From CADEFX01 sp050260355 (lineage in GTDB: Bacteria; Pseudomonadota; Alphaproteobacteria; Rhizobiales; Hyphomicrobiaceae), in the NCBI GenBank assembly GCA_050260355.1, contig JBLNBZ010000080.1, positions 1-50,039 of the forward strand: a stretch of 50,039 bases of DNA, in the 5' to 3' direction. Below the pieces are notes generated by a model. That model did not search any database and was not told the DNA's origin. It saw only the letters and a program-made list of their open reading frames with translations. Shown here piece by piece: positions 34,336-43,922 of the stretch. Each line of letters begins with the position of its first letter. Position 1 is the stretch's first letter. Both the position numbers and the translations under genes were made by a program.

Positions 34336-34725
34336 ATGGCCGGCACGTTCAAGTTCGAGTTGGTGAGCCCCGAAAGCATTTTGATCTCTGCCGATGCCGA
34401 GCAGGTCATCGTGCCCGGCATGGAAGGCCAATTCACGGTTTTTGCCGGGCACGCGCCCGTCATCTCAACGCTGCGGCCCGGCGTCCTCGATGCGCAAGTC
34501 GAGGGCGGCCGGCGCCGTGTCTTCGTGCGTGGTGGCTTTGCCGAGGTCGAGCCCGAGCGGCTGACCGTCTTGGCGCAGCACCTGCTGGACCTTGACGCCC
34601 TGGACGCAGGCCAGCTCGCTCATGAGCTGGAATCGGCCGAGCGGATGCTGGCCGAGGCCAAGGACGATACGACCCGCATGGTTGCGGGCGAGGCTGTCGA
34701 GCAGCTGAAGGCGCTCCGCCCTTAG
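34336..34725 (+). CDS. atpC: ATP synthase F1 subunit epsilon
   Basis: A 129-residue central-stalk subunit that also inhibits ATP hydrolysis. The N-terminal beta-sandwich is clear (FKFELVSPESILISADAEQVIVPGMEGQFTVFAGHAPVISTLRPGVLDA), with FVRGGFAEVEPERLTVLAQH. The C-terminal helical part (LAHELESAERMLAEAKDDTTRM..VEQLKAL) is complete. It is the last gene of the atp operon. A GC hairpin lies in the gap to the convergent rppH-like gene. Confidence 0.95.
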   Translation: MAGTFKFELVSPESILISADAEQVIVPGMEGQFTVFAGHAPVISTLRPGVLDAQVEGGRRRVFVRGGFAEVEPERLTVLAQHLLDLDALDAGQLAHELESAERMLAEAKDDTTRMVAGEAVEQLKALRP

Positions 34726-34767
34726 CGTCCAATCTCGATCAACGGACCGGACACCCCCTCGTCGCAA

Positions 34768-34790
34768 GGCGCGCGGGAAGCTCGCGCGCC
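34768..34790. terminator. Hairpin between atpC and the convergent Nudix gene
   Basis: A perfect 8-base stem, GGCGCGCG (34768-34775) and CGCGCGCC (34783-34790), with a 7-base loop, lies in the 79-base gap between the atpC stop and the stop of the converging rppH-like gene. It probably ends the atp transcript. No T-run follows. Confidence 0.55.
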
Positions 34791-34804
34791 CTCACATAAG
34801 TCCA

Positions 34805-35326
34805 TTAACGGACCAGGTGCGCAAATTCGTGCACCACGGCTTCATAGATCGGCCGCTTGAACGGCACCGCGAGGTCCACCAGCTCGTCCACGCTGGCCCA
34901 TCGCCAAGCGTCGAACTCGGCCTTGTGGCCGTTCCTCGGGCCGATGTCGATCTCGGCGTCCATGCCGAGGAACCGCATGGCAAACCATTTCTGCCGCTGT
35001 CCGCGATAGCGGCCCTTGAGTGCGACGCCCAGGAGATGGTCCGGAAGCTCGTAGCTGCGCCAGTCGGCGGCCTCGGCCAGGATTTCGACCGCGGAAACGG
35101 AGGTCTCCTCCTCGAGCTCACGTAGGGCGGCCTGGCGCGGGTCCTCGCCCGGCATGATGCCGCCTTGCGGCATCTGCCAGATGTAGGCGGACTTGTCGGC
35201 GAACCACTTCGGTGAGCGCCGCCCGATCCACACCCGGCCGACGCTGTCGAGCAGCATGATGCCGACGCTCGGCCGATACGGCAGCTCGGACCAGGCGCCA
35301 GGTGAAGGGTGCGAATCGGCGCTCAT
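34805..35326 (-). CDS. rppH: RppH-like Nudix hydrolase (copy 1)
   Basis: A 173-residue Nudix hydrolase of the RppH/NudH (RNA 5'-pyrophosphohydrolase) type, which removes pyrophosphate from mRNA 5' ends and starts decay. The RppH hallmarks are present: YRPSVGIMLLD, WQMPQGGIMPGEDPRQAALRELEEETSV (complete GX5EX7REUXEEXGU Nudix box apart from the last Gly, replaced by Ser), and KWFAMRFLG..EFDAWRW. It has a 23-residue lead before the Nudix core. A second, clearly homologous gene lies 409 bases upstream on the same strand. Confidence 0.9.
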   Translation of the reverse strand: MSADSHPSPGAWSELPYRPSVGIMLLDSVGRVWIGRRSPKWFADKSAYIWQMPQGGIMPGEDPRQAALRELEEETSVSAVEILAEAADWRSYELPDHLLGVALKGRYRGQRQKWFAMRFLGMDAEIDIGPRNGHKAEFDAWRWASVDELVDLAVPFKRPIYEAVVHEFAHLVR

Positions 35327-35735
35327 CGTCGAGGGATAATTGCTGATTCAGGCGCAACTTGGCTACTGCTATGAGCAGGCAACATAGGCCGGAGCCCGGT
35401 GCGCTTGCACGTCGCCGATGAGCCGATCGCTGATCGTGGTTAGCGCCGGCGCGCGGCCGACCCTGAGCCGCGGGCCGGCCACCGCGGCGCGCCAGCCAGC
35501 AGCAACGCTTGCCGCGGCGTGGTCGCAATCATGCAGGCAAAACCGACCGCATGGGTTGTTGCGGCAGACCTTCGCCAGCCTCGAAATCTGGCACGATTCC
35601 CGGGCGAACCGGCCCGATGCCGGCCGCCTCTCCGGCGCGAGGGTGAGGGCTTCGCGTCCAAAGAACTTGCTCAAGCCTCTCTAGGGGTCATCACCGCATG
35701 TATTGAACGCCGCGTCCGTTCGATTGCCAAAAGCC
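35327..35735. other. Gene-free stretch between the two Nudix genes
   Basis: About 410 bases with several short open frames on both strands but none with a ribosome site, a domain or convincing codon use. It carries the promoter region of the downstream rppH-like gene. A short GCCCTAGGGC followed by TTTT on the minus strand (around 35730-35742) overlaps the stop codon of copy 2 and is a weak terminator candidate. I see no RNA gene or mobile element. Confidence 0.55.
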
Positions 35736-36245
35736 CTAGGGCGGCAACGGCCTTACCAGCGGCGCGAAGGCCGCCACGACCTGCTCGTAGACCTGGCGCT
35801 TGAACGGCACGATCAGATCGACGAGCTCGTCGAGAGACACCCATCGCCAGGCGTCGAACTCCGGCTCGTGCCCCTTCCGCGGCGCGATATCGATCTCGCT
35901 CTCATCGCCGATGAAACGGACCGCAAACCATCTCTGTGTCTGTCCGCGATAGCGGCCGCCCCACGCCTTGCCGATCAACTCCTCCGGCAGATCGTAAACA
36001 TAAGGCCGTGGAGCTTCGGCGATGATCTCGGCAGACCTGATCCCGGTTTCCTCCTCGAGCTCGCGCAAAGCAGCCTTGGCTGCATCCTCGCCCTCGTCGA
36101 TGCCGCCCTGCGGCATCTGCCACCAGTTGCCGCTCCCCTCGTTGCGCTGTGTCGCCTCGATACGCCGGCCAACCCAGATCAGCCCGTCGCGATTGATCAC
36201 CATCACGCCGACGCAGGGTCGATAGGGGAGGGCGGTCGGATCCAT
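35736..36245 (-). CDS. RppH-like Nudix hydrolase (copy 2)
   Basis: A 169-residue paralogue of the gene at 34805-35326. It shares YRPCVGVMV, WWQMPQGGIDEGEDAAKAALRELEEETGI (a complete Nudix box), KW/RWFAVRFIG, APRKGHEPEFDAWRW and VPFKRQVYEQV with it, and by eye about half the positions agree. The start is set at ATG 36245 because this gives the same N-terminal layout as other RppH proteins (MDPTALPYRPCVGVM); upstream codons only add a non-conserved TTG-started lead. The ribosome site is weak. Which of the two copies is the true RppH cannot be told from sequence. It lies 97 bases downstream of ctpA, on the same strand. Confidence 0.88.
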   Translation of the reverse strand: MDPTALPYRPCVGVMVINRDGLIWVGRRIEATQRNEGSGNWWQMPQGGIDEGEDAAKAALRELEEETGIRSAEIIAEAPRPYVYDLPEELIGKAWGGRYRGQTQRWFAVRFIGDESEIDIAPRKGHEPEFDAWRWVSLDELVDLIVPFKRQVYEQVVAAFAPLVRPLPP

Positions 36246-36342
36246 CACAGCACGGCGAGAGGTGAGCCCCGAGATGGGTTGGGCGCCCCCAGGGAGCGCC
36301 CAACGATACGCATCGTCCTTTGTCCGCAAAGACTTGGGACGC

Positions 36343-37707
36343 CTATTCCTTCTTCTGCTCGGCCGGAGCCTGATTGGTCGGCTGCGAGGACGCCTGCGGC
36401 GTCGTCTCGGGCACCTCGCCGCGCAACACCTTCAGGGCGTATTGAAGCTGCGTATCCTTCTCCGGCTCCTTCGGCACATAGGCCGACGAGCCCGACTCCT
36501 CTTTCTTGTCCTTGCCGGCCTCCCCGCGCAGATGTCCGCGCAGGCTGGCCTCTCCACGCGGCCGCTCGGCGATGGACTTGGCCTTCAGCTCAGGCGGCAG
36601 CTCCTGCTCGACGACCACATCCGGATCGATGCCCTTGGCCTGGATCGACCGGCCCGACGGCGTGTAGTAGCGCGCTGTCGTCAGACGGATCGCCCCGTTC
36701 TGGCCGAGCGGAATGATCGTCTGCACCGAGCCCTTGCCGAAGGACCGCGTACCGATGACGGTCGCGCGGTGGTGGTCCTGCAGGGCGCCGGCGACGATCT
36801 CCGATGCCGATGCCGACCCGCCGTTGATCAGAACGAGAATCTTCTTCCCATCGGTGATGTCGCCGGGACGGGCGTTGGAGCGTTGCGTCTCCTCGAGGTT
36901 GCGGCCCTTTGTCAGCACGATAGCGCCCTTCTCGAGGAAATCGTCGGAGACCGCGATGGCCTGATCGAGCAGGCCGCCCGGATTGTTACGCAGATCGATG
37001 ACGTAGCCCTTCAGGTTCTTGCCGATCTGCTTCTTCAACCCGTCGATCGCCTTGACGAGATTCGAGTGTGTTTGCTCGTTGAAGGTCGAGATCTTCACGT
37101 AGATGATGTCGCCCTCTGCGCGCGCCTTGATGGCGTTGATGCGGATGACGTCGCGCACGATCTTCACGTCGATCGGCTCATCCTGCCCCTTGCGCACGAT
37201 GGTGAGCGTGATCGGTGTATTCACCGGCCCGCGCATCTTCTCCACCGCCTGCTCGAGCGTCAGCCCGACGATCTGCTCGCCGTCGAGATGTGTAATGAGA
37301 TCGTTGGCCTGCAACCCGGCCTTTGCCGCCGGCGTGTCGTCGATCGGCGATACGACCTTGACGACGCCGTTCTCCATCGTCACCTCGATGCCGAGCCCGC
37401 CGAACTCGCCGCGCGTCTGCACCTGCATATCGCGGAAGTGCTTCGGATTGAGGTAGGCCGAATGCGGATCGAGCGCCGCAAGCATGCCATTGATCGCCGC
37501 GTCGATGAGCATCGCATCGTCGGGCTTCTCGACATAGTCGGACCGCACGCGCTCGAGCACGTCCCCGAACAGATCGAGCTGCTTGTAGATCTCGGCGTTG
37601 CCGGATGTGGCGGAATACGTGCGCGTGACGTTGACGACAGTCGTCAGGCCCGCCAGCGCCGCTAGCAGCACGAACGTCCAGAAAGCGTAGTCGTGTCTAA
37701 GCTTCAT
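36343..37707 (-). CDS. ctpA: CtpA-type carboxy-terminal processing protease (S41)
   Basis: A 454-residue periplasmic serine protease that trims C-termini of exported proteins and, in several bacteria, controls peptidoglycan hydrolases. It has an N-terminal membrane/signal segment (YAFWTFVLLAALAGLTTVV), a PDZ domain (about 95-175), the catalytic Ser in the SASASE motif (298-303), Lys 325 in RSFGKGSVQ, and a C-terminal Glu/Lys/Pro-rich tail (about 390-454). The start ATG 37707 overlaps the stop of the EnvC-like gene as ATGA. The pairing with a murein hydrolase activator suggests coordinated cell-wall processing. Confidence 0.95.
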   Translation of the reverse strand: MKLRHDYAFWTFVLLAALAGLTTVVNVTRTYSATSGNAEIYKQLDLFGDVLERVRSDYVEKPDDAMLIDAAINGMLAALDPHSAYLNPKHFRDMQVQTRGEFGGLGIEVTMENGVVKVVSPIDDTPAAKAGLQANDLITHLDGEQIVGLTLEQAVEKMRGPVNTPITLTIVRKGQDEPIDVKIVRDVIRINAIKARAEGDIIYVKISTFNEQTHSNLVKAIDGLKKQIGKNLKGYVIDLRNNPGGLLDQAIAVSDDFLEKGAIVLTKGRNLEETQRSNARPGDITDGKKILVLINGGSASASEIVAGALQDHHRATVIGTRSFGKGSVQTIIPLGQNGAIRLTTARYYTPSGRSIQAKGIDPDVVVEQELPPELKAKSIAERPRGEASLRGHLRGEAGKDKKEESGSSAYVPKEPEKDTQLQYALKVLRGEVPETTPQASSQPTNQAPAEQKKE

Positions 37708-39125
37708 CCTTGCACCTTTTGCGGTCCTGCTGCTGCCCACCAGGGTTCGGGATCGACCGGGCGGCTATCCTTGCGAAACTCAATATAAAGCACCGGAGCG
37801 TTGCCCTGCTGACTGGTCTTTTGAGCTTTGGGCGCCGCGCTCATCAAGCCTACCGGTTCGCCGGCAAGGACGAACTGACCGAGCTGAACGTCGATCTGAG
37901 ATAATCCCGCCAATAGAATATGATAGCCGTCGCCTGCATTGATTATCAAGAGCTGCCCAAAAGTTCTGAACTCTCCCGCGAACACGATCCAGCCATCACA
38001 GGGTGATGTGACTTGGGCACCGTAGCGTGTCTCGAGTACCACGCCCTTCGATTGACTCCCATATTGGGTGCGGTCGCCGAAAGCCAATATGCGTCGCCCT
38101 TGGGCGGGTAGCGGCAGAATGCCTTTGGCCTGACTGAAAGGGATGGCCGGCTTGATGCGACCCGGGTTGAGGCTGGCGATCTGGGTGCCCTTGGGCGCGA
38201 GCTCAATGGCGCCCGGGGTGCCTTTGGCCACCTCTTTGAGGACGTCCTTGGTCGGCGGCGGAACCCCGCTCGCCAAAGCGCTCGAAGCCAGCTCCTCTTT
38301 CGCTTCCGGCAGGGCTGCAACCTCTACCCGTGACGCGCCCTCCTGGCTCGCTGCGGGCTCATGGCCGGTGTGCTCTGAGACCGTCTTGTCGAGCTTGGCG
38401 ATCAGCTCGTTCAAATCGGTCACGTTACGCGCGATCTCGGCTGCTTCCTTGCGCACCTTCTCGAGTTCCACCTGCCGTTCCGCCAGCGACTGGCGCTTGC
38501 TCTCCATGAGCTGCGACAGGCGGGTGCGCGAATCGTTGAGCCGCGTGGTCTCTGCCCTGAGCTTATCTCCCTCGGTACGAATGTCCTCCATCACGCGCGC
38601 CAGCTCGTTCAGGCGCCCCGCCAATGCCAGGGCCTGCTCGCTGAGCTGCGGAAACGCCGCGGCCAGCAGCATGGCACTGCGCACCATGGTCAAAGCATCC
38701 TCCCGGCGCGTCATCATCACCGGAGGAGGATTGCGGCCCATGCGCTGCATGGCGGCAAGCAGCCGCACGATGGAGTCGTGCCGCTGGGAGAGCGAGCCGC
38801 GCAGCATCTTCTCTTGGGCCTCGAGCTCGCCGAGGCGCGACTCGATCGCGTCCATCTGCGCTTCGCCCTTCTGGATCAGTCGGGCGGTCTCGACCAGGCT
38901 TGCATTGAGCCGCTCGCGCTCGGCCTTGAGCTGACCGACATCGGCCTCGAGCCCCTTCTCGCGCTGCAGACGCTCCTCGAGCTGCTGGCGGCCCTTGTCG
39001 GCCTTGCGCTGGCTGTCAACCTTCTGCTGGGCACCGACGGGAAGGTTCAGCGCGCAAAGACAGGCAATAACCAGCCCGATCAGCGGGAGCGCCGTCGCAC
39101 CCCATCTGGCTGGTCGATTGTGCAT
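37704..39125 (-). CDS. EnvC-like murein hydrolase activator (degenerate LytM)
   Basis: A 473-residue exported coiled-coil protein. The signal peptide (1-32, cleavage near VGAQQ) is followed by a long coiled coil (about 40-260, KAERERLNASLVETARLIQKGEAQMDAIESRLGELEAQEKMLR and onward), a linker rich in Ala/Glu/Ser, and a C-terminal LytM/M23 domain (about 350-465, VTSPCDGWIVFAGEFRTFGQLLIINAGDGYHILLAGLSQIDVQLGQFV). The usual zinc ligands are not all present: VLYIEFR stands where active M23 enzymes have HLEFR. It is thus expected to activate amidases during septum splitting and not to cut itself. It overlaps ctpA by four bases. Confidence 0.9.
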   Translation of the reverse strand: MHNRPARWGATALPLIGLVIACLCALNLPVGAQQKVDSQRKADKGRQQLEERLQREKGLEADVGQLKAERERLNASLVETARLIQKGEAQMDAIESRLGELEAQEKMLRGSLSQRHDSIVRLLAAMQRMGRNPPPVMMTRREDALTMVRSAMLLAAAFPQLSEQALALAGRLNELARVMEDIRTEGDKLRAETTRLNDSRTRLSQLMESKRQSLAERQVELEKVRKEAAEIARNVTDLNELIAKLDKTVSEHTGHEPAASQEGASRVEVAALPEAKEELASSALASGVPPPTKDVLKEVAKGTPGAIELAPKGTQIASLNPGRIKPAIPFSQAKGILPLPAQGRRILAFGDRTQYGSQSKGVVLETRYGAQVTSPCDGWIVFAGEFRTFGQLLIINAGDGYHILLAGLSQIDVQLGQFVLAGEPVGLMSAAPKAQKTSQQGNAPVLYIEFRKDSRPVDPEPWWAAAGPQKVQG

Positions 39126-39352
39126 CGATGACGCGGTCCCCTGTCACTGACGCCCGCTGCCCGGCGCAACTGCAGCGCTACCCCCATTCATTGAGCGAAA
39201 GAATAAGGCAATTGTTGTGCGCCGCAACTTGCCCTACAGCAGTTGAGCCCGCGAGCCTATCTCATTTACAAAGCAACCATTAGGCGGCGCGCGGATTGAA
39301 GAACTGTTAATATGGCGTCACGAGCAAGCTCGCTCTGCACATTGGAGCCGAA

Positions 39353-39541
39353 ATGACGGGCGTTCTTCTGTTCTTCGTTGTGCTCGCGGTGCTTGCCGTT
39401 CTGGCTGTGCTGCTGATCGGCGTCTTCAACATGGCGCGCGGCTCCAATCCCCAGACCAGCCAGAAGCTTATGCAGTGGCGTGTGACTCTCCAGTTTGTCG
39501 CGTTGATGATCATTTTTTTCGCCATTTGGATGACGCACTGA
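39353..39541 (+). CDS. HIG1-domain twin-transmembrane protein
   Basis: A 62-residue inner-membrane protein made of two hydrophobic helices (about 3-25 and 44-60) joined by a short basic loop (MARGSNPQTSQKLMQWRVTLQ), whose QKLMQWRV matches the HIG_1_N pattern of mitochondrial respiratory supercomplex factors. In Alphaproteobacteria this protein is regularly found ahead of the adenosyltransferase/rhomboid/etf genes, as here. A role near the respiratory chain is plausible but inferred. ATTGGAG sits a few bases before ATG 39353. The start is preceded by a 227-base gap to the divergent envC-like gene. Confidence 0.85.
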   Translation: MTGVLLFFVVLAVLAVLAVLLIGVFNMARGSNPQTSQKLMQWRVTLQFVALMIIFFAIWMTH

Positions 39542-39671
39542 GCTCGTGACTCCTGTACACTGCGCGTTGCCGAGGCGCGCAGCTTGACCCCGATCGGTAC
39601 TGGTTTAGGTTGGACTGAACATCGTATTCCGCCTCGCATCAGGGCGAGGTAGGCACAAGCGGCCCGCACGC

Positions 39672-40250
39672 ATGGTCGTTCTCAACAAAATCTATACGCG
39701 GCAAGGCGACGACGGCAGCACGTCGCTGGGCACGCATGAGCGCGTCCCGAAGTATGCCCTGCGGGTTGCCGCCTACGGCACCGTCGACGAAACCAACGCT
39801 GCCATCGGCATGGCGCGCGTCCACCTTGCCGGCGAGCCCGCAAGCGTCGACGCCATGCTCGCGCGGATTCAGAATGATCTCTTCGACCTTGGCTCCGACC
39901 TGTGCGTTCCGGATCGGGGTACGAAATCCGGTTATGAGCCTCCGGTCACCGACACCCAGGTAAAGCGTTTGGAGGACGAGATCGACGCGCTCAATGCCGA
40001 GTTGCAGCCGCTGCGCTCATTCGTCCTGCCGGGCGGAACCGCTGGCGCCGCCGCCCTGCACGTGGCGCGCACCGTGTGCCGGCGGGCCGAGCGCCTGATC
40101 GTCGAGCTTGCGGCCGGCCCCGACGAGCCGGTCAACGCCGCCGCGATCCGATACATCAACCGGCTTTCCGACTTTCTGTTCGTCGCAAGCCGCTACGTCA
40201 ACGACCGGGGAAAGAAGGACGTTTTGTGGGTTCCCGGTCAGAACCGTTAG
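39672..40250 (+). CDS. PduO-type cob(I)alamin adenosyltransferase
   Basis: A 192-residue enzyme that transfers the adenosyl group of ATP to cob(I)alamin, forming coenzyme B12. The five-helix bundle signatures are complete: the N-terminal ATP segment TRQGDDGSTSLGTHERVPKYALRVAAYGTVDETNAAIG, FDLGSDLCVPD, FVLPGGTAGAAALHVARTVCRRAER, and INRLSDFLFVASRYVN. The product is the cofactor of methylmalonyl-CoA mutase and similar enzymes, which links it to acyl-CoA metabolism next door (etfBA, hbd). The rhomboid gene follows after 41 bases on the same strand. Confidence 0.95.
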   Translation: MVVLNKIYTRQGDDGSTSLGTHERVPKYALRVAAYGTVDETNAAIGMARVHLAGEPASVDAMLARIQNDLFDLGSDLCVPDRGTKSGYEPPVTDTQVKRLEDEIDALNAELQPLRSFVLPGGTAGAAALHVARTVCRRAERLIVELAAGPDEPVNAAAIRYINRLSDFLFVASRYVNDRGKKDVLWVPGQNR

Positions 40251-40291
40251 GCACGTCGTTCGCGTTTTACGGCTGACAAGGGCCCTCCTCC

Positions 40292-41014
40292 GTGTTCGTA
40301 CCGATCTACGACGATAACCCCTTGCGCACGATCCGTGCGCCCTTCATCACGATCTTTCTCATCGTCATAAGCACAGCGATCTATCTCTTCGAGATGTCGC
40401 GACAGGGCCAGCTTGCTGCGGCCAGCTTCGCGATCGTACCGTCGGAGCTGTTCCAGATGGGCATCTTCGGCGGGCCCGCCAACGGCATCGGAGACGCTCT
40501 GGCGGTGCCCGAGAGCTTCACGCTCGTCACCTACATGTTTCTGCACGGCGACCCGTTCCACCTTTTCGGAAACATGCTGTTTCTCTGGGTCTTCGGCGAC
40601 AATGTCGAGGATGCGCTGGGACACCTGCGATTCCTCGTCTTTTATTTGGCCTGCGGAATTTTCGCGGGGCTTGTTCACGCGTTCGTCGTTGAAAACTGGA
40701 TCACGACATCGAGCGGCGTGCCGCTGATCGGGGCCAGCGGCGCGGTTGCCGGCGTCATCACCGCCTATCTCATGCTCCACCCGCACGTGCGGGTCTGGGT
40801 GCTGGCATTTCGCTTTATTCCCCTGCGTATCAGCGCCATGTTCGCTCTCGGCGCCTGGATCTTGAGCCAATTCGTGATGCTGGCGCTGCCCAACATCGGG
40901 CCCGTGGCCTGGTGGGCGCATATCGGCGGCATCGTCGCCGGCGGGGTTCTCGTTCTCTTCATGCGCCGCCCGGGAGTAGCGTTGTTCGGGAGACGGCCGG
41001 AATCGGCCGTTTGA
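40292..41014 (+). CDS. Rhomboid-family intramembrane serine protease
   Basis: A 240-residue polytopic membrane protease with about six to seven membrane spans. The catalytic dyad is visible: S149 in GASGAVAG and H210 in WWAHIGG. The oxyanion segment HGDPFHLFGNM (85-95) supplies H90 and N94. The long loop between spans 1 and 2 is typical. The GTG start at 40292 (VFVPIYDDNP) is used, because it precedes the first conserved segment and relatives begin the same way; an AAGGG site lies upstream. The substrates are unknown. Confidence 0.92.
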   Translation: MFVPIYDDNPLRTIRAPFITIFLIVISTAIYLFEMSRQGQLAAASFAIVPSELFQMGIFGGPANGIGDALAVPESFTLVTYMFLHGDPFHLFGNMLFLWVFGDNVEDALGHLRFLVFYLACGIFAGLVHAFVVENWITTSSGVPLIGASGAVAGVITAYLMLHPHVRVWVLAFRFIPLRISAMFALGAWILSQFVMLALPNIGPVAWWAHIGGIVAGGVLVLFMRRPGVALFGRRPESAV

Positions 41015-41050
41015 ATGCCGGATTGCCGCTATCGCCGGCCTTTCAGGCGA

Positions 41051-41079
41051 TTGACACGATAGTCGGACGCGCCTACCGT
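41051..41079 (+). promoter_or_regulatory. Candidate sigma-70 promoter for etfBA-hbd
   Basis: TTGACA (41051-41056), 17 bases, then TACCGT (41074-41079), in the 227-base gap between the rhomboid gene and etfB. The -35 matches consensus fully and the -10 only in part. It would give etfBA-hbd their own start in addition to read-through. Confidence 0.4.
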
Positions 41080-41241
41080 CCTTCGCAGTTGCGAACGGGG
41101 CCTTGCCCATTCCCGGGGCAAATTGCCTCAATGTGCGGCGGAGGACCGCAGCGCACAAAAGGAAGCTTGTACTATCGTGTCGCACCCTTGCGGCAGCCCT
41201 TGTCGCAATTATCGTTCTCGATCCACCGGAGTTGCTGCGCA

Positions 41242-41994
41242 ATGAAGGTCCTCGTGCCCGTAAAGCGGGTCGTCGACTACAACGTCAAAATCCGAGTTAA
41301 GTCAGATGGTTCGGGCGTCGAGCTTGCAAATGTCAAGATGTCGATGAACCCGTTCGACGAAATCGCCGTCGAAGAGGCGATCCGCCTGAAGGAAAAGGGC
41401 ACGGTGACGGAGATCGTTGCCGTCTCCATCGGCTCTGCGAAAGCGCAGGAAACCATCCGTACCGCGCTCGCGATGGGCGCTGACAGAGGCATCCTGGTAG
41501 ATACGGGTGACGAGGCGGTCGAGCCACTGGCCGTCGCCAAGCTGCTCAAGGGTATCGTCGCAGCCGAGAAGCCCGGCCTCGTGATCCTCGGCAAGCAGGC
41601 CATCGACGACGACTGCAATCAAACCGGACAAATGCTGGCAGCTCTGCTCGGCTGGTCGCAGGGCACGTTCGCCTCCAAGATCACTATCGAGGGGGAGAGC
41701 GCCCACGTCACGCGCGAGGTCGACGGCGGCCTCGAGACCGTGAAGCTCAGGCTGCCTGCAATCATCACGACGGATCTTCGCCTCAACGAGCCGCGTTACG
41801 CTTCGCTGCCGAACATCATGAAGGCCAAGAAAAAGCCGCTCGACACGAAGAAGCCTGCCGATTTCGGTGTCGACGTCACGCCGCGGCTCAAGATTTTGAA
41901 GACGACGGAGCCGCCCGGACGCAAGGCTGGCGTCAAGGTCGCCAATGCGGCCGACCTCGTGGCCAAGCTCAAGAATGAGGTGGGGGTTATTTGA
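41242..41994 (+). CDS. etfB: Electron transfer flavoprotein beta subunit
   Basis: A 250-residue FAD/AMP-binding subunit of ETF, the soluble carrier that collects electrons from acyl-CoA dehydrogenases and passes them to ETF-ubiquinone oxidoreductase. The N-terminus MKVLVPVKRVVDYNVKIRVKSDGSGV and the segments VILGKQAIDDDCNQTGQMLAALLGW and LRLPAIITTDLRLNEPRYASLPNIMKAKKKPL are diagnostic. The TGA stop (41992-41994) overlaps the etfA ATG by one base, giving coupled synthesis of the two subunits. Confidence 0.97.
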   Translation: MKVLVPVKRVVDYNVKIRVKSDGSGVELANVKMSMNPFDEIAVEEAIRLKEKGTVTEIVAVSIGSAKAQETIRTALAMGADRGILVDTGDEAVEPLAVAKLLKGIVAAEKPGLVILGKQAIDDDCNQTGQMLAALLGWSQGTFASKITIEGESAHVTREVDGGLETVKLRLPAIITTDLRLNEPRYASLPNIMKAKKKPLDTKKPADFGVDVTPRLKILKTTEPPGRKAGVKVANAADLVAKLKNEVGVI

Positions 41995-42938
41995 TGGCCG
42001 TTCTACTGCTCGCCTATCACGACAACAAGACGCTCGGCGATGCGACCGCAAAGGTCATGACTGCGGCGAAGGCGCTCGGCGGCGACGTGCATGTGCTGGT
42101 TGCCGGATCGGACTGCCGGCCCGTCGCGGAGGCTGCCTCCAAGCTCGAAGGCGCCGCCAAAGTGCTGCTCGCCGACGCACCACAGTTTGGTCACGCCCTG
42201 GCGGAGGAGCTTGCCGCGCTGATCGTGCCTCTCATGGCCAACTATGACGCGCTGATCGCCCCGGCCACCGCATCGGGCAAGAACGTGTTGCCACGCGTCG
42301 CGGCCTTGCTCGACGTGATGCAGATCTCCGATGTCACCAAGGTGATCGCCGCCGACACGTTCGAGCGTCCCATCTATGCTGGGAATGCAATCCAGACCGT
42401 ACAATCGGCCGAGGCCAAGAAGATCATCACGGCGCGCGCGACCTCGTTCGCCGCAGTCGGCCAAGGAGGGTCCGCTCCGATCGAGACCGTGACGCCGCCG
42501 GCCCCCACGGCGCTTTCCACCTTCGAGAAGGCCGAGCTGTCGAAGTCCGATCGCCCGGAGCTCACCTCCGCCAAGATCGTCATCTCGGGCGGCCGCGGCA
42601 TGCAGTCGGGCGAGAACTTCAAGAAGTACATCGAGCCGGTGGCGGATCGTCTGGGTGCGGCGATGGGCGCGAGCCGCGCCGCCGTCGACGCCGGCTTCGT
42701 CCCGAACGACTTCCAGGTCGGCCAGACCGGCAAGGTGGTCGCCCCCGAGCTCTATATCGCCGTCGGCATTTCCGGCGCCATCCAGCATCTGGCTGGCATG
42801 AAGGACTCCAAGGTCATCGTTGCCATCAACAAGGATGCCGAGGCGCCGATCTTCCAGGTCGCCGACTACGGCCTTGTGGGTGACCTGTTCCAGGTGCTGC
42901 CCGAGCTCGAGGCCGAGCTCGCGAAGGCAGGTCACTAA
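41994..42938 (+). CDS. etfA: Electron transfer flavoprotein alpha subunit
   Basis: A 314-residue FAD-binding partner of etfB. The C-terminal flavin domain is complete: VISGGRGMQSGENFKKYIEPVADRLGAAMGASRAAVDAGFVPNDFQVGQTGKVVAPELYIAVGISGAIQHLAGMKDSKVIVAINKDAEAPIFQVADYGLVGDL. ATG 41994 overlaps the etfB stop and is preferred over a TTG three bases earlier. It is followed 24 bases on by the 3-hydroxybutyryl-CoA dehydrogenase gene, in the same operon. Confidence 0.97.
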   Translation: MAVLLLAYHDNKTLGDATAKVMTAAKALGGDVHVLVAGSDCRPVAEAASKLEGAAKVLLADAPQFGHALAEELAALIVPLMANYDALIAPATASGKNVLPRVAALLDVMQISDVTKVIAADTFERPIYAGNAIQTVQSAEAKKIITARATSFAAVGQGGSAPIETVTPPAPTALSTFEKAELSKSDRPELTSAKIVISGGRGMQSGENFKKYIEPVADRLGAAMGASRAAVDAGFVPNDFQVGQTGKVVAPELYIAVGISGAIQHLAGMKDSKVIVAINKDAEAPIFQVADYGLVGDLFQVLPELEAELAKAGH

Positions 42939-42962
42939 CACTCGCGCAGAGGAGCGGCCGTC

Positions 42963-43883
<921 letters not shown>

Positions 43884-43922
43884 GGACAGCCGCCGCCGGA
43901 ACCAAGGCGCCCGGCCCGTGCG

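Noticed and set aside
35369..35684. Short open frames on both strands between the Nudix genes
   Set aside because: No ribosome site, no domain, and composition typical of non-coding GC-rich DNA.
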